NCBI GenBank assembly: GCA_009908885.1
Contig: JAAAOL010000440.1
Location: 1-7,858 of the forward strand
Reading direction: 5' to 3'
Source: Bacteroidota bacterium
Lineage (GTDB): Bacteria > Bacteroidota > Rhodothermia > Rhodothermales > JAAAOL01
DNA length: 7,858 nucleotides
Every line of letters begins with the position of its first letter. Position 1 is the stretch's first letter. Of the stretch, positions 5,239 through 7,858 are shown piece by piece. A program made the position numbers and the translations under genes. The notes under the pieces are model-generated. The model did no database searches. It saw only the letters and a program-made list of their open reading frames with translations, and had not been told where the DNA came from.

Positions 5239-5279
5239 ATGCCCCCTTTCTCGTTGTTGTTCACCTCATCGCATGTCGT

Positions 5280-5726
5280 ATGACTGTGTGGTTGCGGATC
5301 GTATGTCTGGCCAGCGTGCTCATCGTGGGCTGCGCGTCGACCGAGGAGCAGGCCGCGTCCGACGATGACGGCGCCCTCCCGATGGATCAGCTCCAGCAGA
5401 TGGCCGCCGAGCGGTACGGGGCGGAAGCGGCGGTCGACGTGCTTCCGAATGCGCCGGAGAGCTACGTTCTGGTCCGGCAGCAGCGCCCCGAGACGCCCGA
5501 GCAGCCCGTCGCGCTGACGAGCTACTTCGTCTATGCCGTCGCGGGCGACACGGTCTCCGCCGAGGAGCGTGGCCTGCCCGGCACCGTGGCCTGGGCCGAC
5601 TCCCACCACGTCCGCGTGCGTCTGACGCCGGGCACCGTCGGCGTGCAGGGCGAGGCGCCGCCGCCGTACCTGGTCGACGTGCGCACCGGCCAGCGCCAGG
5701 CCGAGGACAGCGACGGCCTCGACTGA
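5280..5726 (+). CDS. Small lipoprotein of unknown function
   Basis: The 148-aa product begins with a clear lipoprotein signal: MTVWLR, then a hydrophobic stretch, then the lipobox IVGC with Cys18 as the lipidated residue, followed by AST and an acidic Glu/Asp spacer. The mature part (about 35-148) shows no family that I recognise. It has a predicted beta-rich segment with VLVRQQ, SYFVYAVAGDTV, HHVRVRLTPGTV and YLVDVRTGQ, and ends in an acidic tail. The frame is open upstream to 5121, but ATG 5280 is chosen because it places the signal peptide at the N-terminus; it is not preceded by a Shine-Dalgarno sequence. The propeller-protein gene begins 50 bp after its stop on the same strand with no terminator between, so the two are probably co-transcribed and may work together at the cell surface. 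That link is inferred from position only. Confidence 0.82.
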   Translation: MTVWLRIVCLASVLIVGCASTEEQAASDDDGALPMDQLQQMAAERYGAEAAVDVLPNAPESYVLVRQQRPETPEQPVALTSYFVYAVAGDTVSAEERGLPGTVAWADSHHVRVRLTPGTVGVQGEAPPPYLVDVRTGQRQAEDSDGLD

Positions 5727-5776
5727 CCAAATGCCCCCCAGCCACGCCTACTTCCACCATCAACAGTATCGATCCC

Positions 5777-7858
5777 ATGAAACGGGTCCTTAGTATCGTA
5801 ACACTGTTCGTCCTCCTGATCGCTGCGGCACTCCTGGTCTGGAACAGGCCTTCCGAGCCGCTGAACGCGACAGAGGCAGCACCGTCGGAAGTAGAGTTGC
5901 CCGGGCAGACGCCCGAAGAGATGTACCGGGCCGAGCAAGCCCGTAAGGCCGAGCGCAAGATGGCTACGCCCCGGGCTGATGGGCCGGATCAGATCGCGCA
6001 ATACCACCAGCAGATTCGCACACGGCTGGATGCGCCGGCGCTGCGCTACGGGGCCAACTACCGGATCCGGGCGCTGCAGGCGGCGCGAGAGCTGGGCGCC
6101 CAGAAGACGGCGCGCTGGGCCACCCGGCAGCTCGACTGGGAAGAGCGCGGGCCGGCCAACGTGAGCGGACGGACGCGCGGCCTCATCATCGACGTGCGGG
6201 ACCCCTCGGGCGACACCTGGTACGCCGGATCCGTGGGCGGCGGCGTCTGGAAGACGACCGATGCGGGACGCACCTGGGTCAATCTGACCCCGGACCTGCC
6301 CAACCTGGCGACCGTCACCGTCGTCCAGTGCGAGGCCCAGCCGGAGGTGTTCTACGTGGGCACGGGCGAGGGCTTCTTCAACACAGATGCCGTGGCAGGC
6401 TCGGGCATCTGGAAGTCGACCGACGGCGGCGCGACGTGGCAGCAACTGGAGGCCACCGTGGGCGATGACGCCTTCCGGGCCGTCAACCGGCTCGTCGTCG
6501 ATCCCGAAGACCCGGATCTGGTCGTGGCCGGGACCAACACGGGCATCTACCGCACGAGCGACGGCGGGGCGACCTGGCAGATGGTGAACGGCGGCGGGGG
6601 CGGGCGCGTGCAGCAGATCGTCGCCGACCCGAACGATTTCAACATCCTGTATGCCACGGCCAACCGCGTCGGCATCTACAAGTCGACCGACGCGGGGCAG
6701 ACCTGGACGCGCGTCTTCAACTGGGGCCAGCAGTACGACAGCAGCACGAACGGCGGGCGTATGGAGATGGCCGTCAGCCCATCCTCGCCCAACCGCCTGT
6801 ACGTCGGCGTGGAAGTCTTTCCGGATGCAGATCTGTTCCTCTCCGACGACAAAGGCGGCTCCTGGGTCGAGGTGGAGGAGCAAAACGGGGCGGCGCCCAA
6901 CTGGCTCGGCGGGCAGGGCTGGTACGATCACACCATCGCCGTGCATCCGTTCGATAAGAACATCGTCTACGTGGGCGGCATCGACGTGTGGCAGATCGAC
7001 ATCACCGGCTCGGTTGCCTCGCCGCGGCGCACCACCTTTCGCCTGACCGATGCCTATGGCGCGACGGGCGGGGCTGTGCCCACCATCCATCCCGACCATC
7101 ACAACCTGCGCATCCTGACGGGCGTGGACGGGCCGGGCACCTTCCGCCTGCTCAACGCGAACGACGGCGGCGTGGCCCACTCCGACGACGAAGGGCAGAC
7201 GTGGACCGAGACGGTCGAGTACGCGGGCGGCTACAACACGACGCAATTCTACGGGGCCGACAAGCGACCGGGGGCGGACGAATACATCGGCGGGATGCAG
7301 GACAACGGCACGTGGCGTTCGCCGAGCGGCGCTGAGGCCGGCCCGAGCACGCCCTGGCTCCGCCAGCTGGGCGGCGACGGCTTCATGGTGGCCTGGCACG
7401 CCGAAAACACGCAGAAGATCATCGGGGGCAGCCAGTTCAACGGCCTGCAGCGCACCACCAACGGCGGGCTCTCGTGGGAGAATGCCACGGTCGGGCTGGG
7501 CGACGTGGGCGGCGACGGCGGCGGGAAGTTCATCACCACCATCGCCAAGTCGCAGAGCGATCCGGAGCTCCTCTTCACGACGGGCAACACCGGCGTCTGG
7601 CGGTCCGACGACTTCGGCGCGTCCTGGCGCCTGGCCGCGATGGACGAGACCGACGCCTGGTTCACCAGCACGGGCCGCATCCCCGCTGAGATCTCCATCG
7701 CTGACCCACAGATCGTGTGGGCGGGCGCGGCCATGTCGAACCAGTACCGGCTGTTCGTCTCCGAGGACGGCGGCCTCCGCTTCCGGCCCGTCGAGCGGCC
7801 TGACGGTCTCGCGGCGCCGATCACCGGCCTCGCCACGCATCCGACCGATCCGGCTACC
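5777..7858 (+). CDS. Secreted Asp-box (BNR/sortilin-like) beta-propeller protein, C-terminus cut by window edge
   Basis: The open frame runs 694 codons to the right edge with no stop. It begins MKR plus a hydrophobic stretch (about 4-22), a signal peptide or signal anchor. A charged, probably helical region (about 46-115) follows, then the motif WEERGPANVSGR (from 121), which commonly opens this kind of propeller. Nine Asp-box-like motifs (S/T-x-D/N-x-G-x-x-W/F) lie at about 159, 213, 259, 302, 355, 468, 559, 609 and 661; for example KSTDGGATW and RTSDGGATW. The last is decayed, with Phe for Trp. Such repeats form the hairpin turns of propeller blades in sialidases, GH74 xyloglucanases and VPS10/sortilin proteins. 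Nine boxes with uneven spacing suggest two propellers in tandem, as in GH74. I see no catalytic pair that proves a glycosidase. Relatives in Bacteroidota often end in a type IX secretion sorting domain, which cannot be checked here. Leader lacks a Shine-Dalgarno sequence. Confidence 0.93.
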   Translation, partial: MKRVLSIVTLFVLLIAAALLVWNRPSEPLNATEAAPSEVELPGQTPEEMYRAEQARKAERKMATPRADGPDQIAQYHQQIRTRLDAPALRYGANYRIRALQAARELGAQKTARWATRQLDWEERGPANVSGRTRGLIIDVRDPSGDTWYAGSVGGGVWKTTDAGRTWVNLTPDLPNLATVTVVQCEAQPEVFYVGTGEGFFNTDAVAGSGIWKSTDGGATWQQLEATVGDDAFRAVNRLVVDPEDPDLVVAGTNTGIYRTSDGGATWQMVNGGGGGRVQQIVADPNDFNILYATANRVGIYKSTDAGQTWTRVFNWGQQYDSSTNGGRMEMAVSPSSPNRLYVGVEVFPDADLFLSDDKGGSWVEVEEQNGAAPNWLGGQGWYDHTIAVHPFDKNIVYVGGIDVWQIDITGSVASPRRTTFRLTDAYGATGGAVPTIHPDHHNLRILTGVDGPGTFRLLNANDGGVAHSDDEGQTWTETVEYAGGYNTTQFYGADKRPGADEYIGGMQDNGTWRSPSGAEAGPSTPWLRQLGGDGFMVAWHAENTQKIIGGSQFNGLQRTTNGGLSWENATVGLGDVGGDGGGKFITTIAKSQSDPELLFTTGNTGVWRSDDFGASWRLAAMDETDAWFTSTGRIPAEISIADPQIVWAGAAMSNQYRLFVSEDGGLRFRPVERPDGLAAPITGLATHPTDPAT

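Noticed and set aside
5121..5279. Upstream extension of the small lipoprotein frame to 5121
   Set aside because: It would bury the lipoprotein signal peptide internally; the start at 5280 gives a proper signal and lipobox.
5531..7840. A 769-codon open frame on the minus strand, longer than most genes in the window
   Set aside because: It lies exactly antisense to the Asp-box propeller gene. Its product is a Gly/Arg/Pro/Val/His-rich sequence without domain motifs, and it arises because GC-rich codons leave few stops on the opposite strand. The plus frame has a signal peptide and nine Asp boxes.
1..7858. tRNA, rRNA, insertion sequence, phage or defence-system genes
   Set aside because: I looked for cloverleaf ends, transposase motifs, terminal inverted repeats with target duplications, and nuclease or helicase signatures, and found none.

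Overview
The window (7,858 bp) is GC-rich DNA that fits a bacterium of the Bacteroidota/Rhodothermota kind, most likely a Rhodothermia (Salinibacter/Rhodothermus/Rubricoccus-like) lineage. This assignment is an inference. It rests on high GC content, leaders without Shine-Dalgarno sequences in front of every start codon, a promoter resembling the Bacteroidota TTG...TAnnTTTG type, lipoproteins, a large secreted Asp-box propeller protein, and noncoding gaps filled with short heptameric repeats.

Layout. Bases 1-253 are noncoding tandem repeat (a 7-bp GTCRRAG-like family, then five exact 14-bp units). A minus-strand rho-independent terminator (260-294) follows, then a minus-strand TPR lipoprotein gene (316-1545) with a good candidate promoter at 1609-1638 and an 18-bp palindrome inside it. 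Divergent from it on the plus strand is an uncharacterised 330-aa protein (1767-2759) with a two-lysine, aldolase-like TIM-barrel signature. A 289-bp gap with three heptameric repeat patches follows, then fumarylacetoacetase (fahA, 3049-4335) with every known catalytic residue present. A 255-bp regulatory-looking gap (duplicated 22-bp element, TTGCC-N5-GGCAA palindrome) precedes a small heat-shock protein gene of the Hsp20 family (4591-5037), which ends in a strong terminator (5085-5111). Last are a small lipoprotein of unknown function (5280-5726) and, 50 bp further on, a long secreted Asp-box propeller protein (5777 to beyond the right edge, at least 694 aa).

How the genes relate. FahA performs the last step of tyrosine/homogentisate breakdown. 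The upstream unknown gene faces the same way and may belong to the same metabolism, although a repeat-filled gap separates them. The Hsp20 gene looks monocistronic. The small lipoprotein and the propeller protein are probably co-transcribed and act in the envelope or outside the cell. The TPR lipoprotein is a separate unit with its own terminator.

The most unusual signal is that the low-complexity noncoding patches are all built on a 7-bp period although their sequences differ (GTCGAGG, AACCAMS, CGATTTT, GTGATGC, CAACCCA, GACCCTC). Two of these patches abut start codons directly. The second is the unknown protein beside fahA, whose two lysine motifs resemble the catalytic lysine pair of DeoC-type class I aldolases. 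I see no tRNA, rRNA, CRISPR array, insertion sequence or phage gene, and no sign of a defence system.
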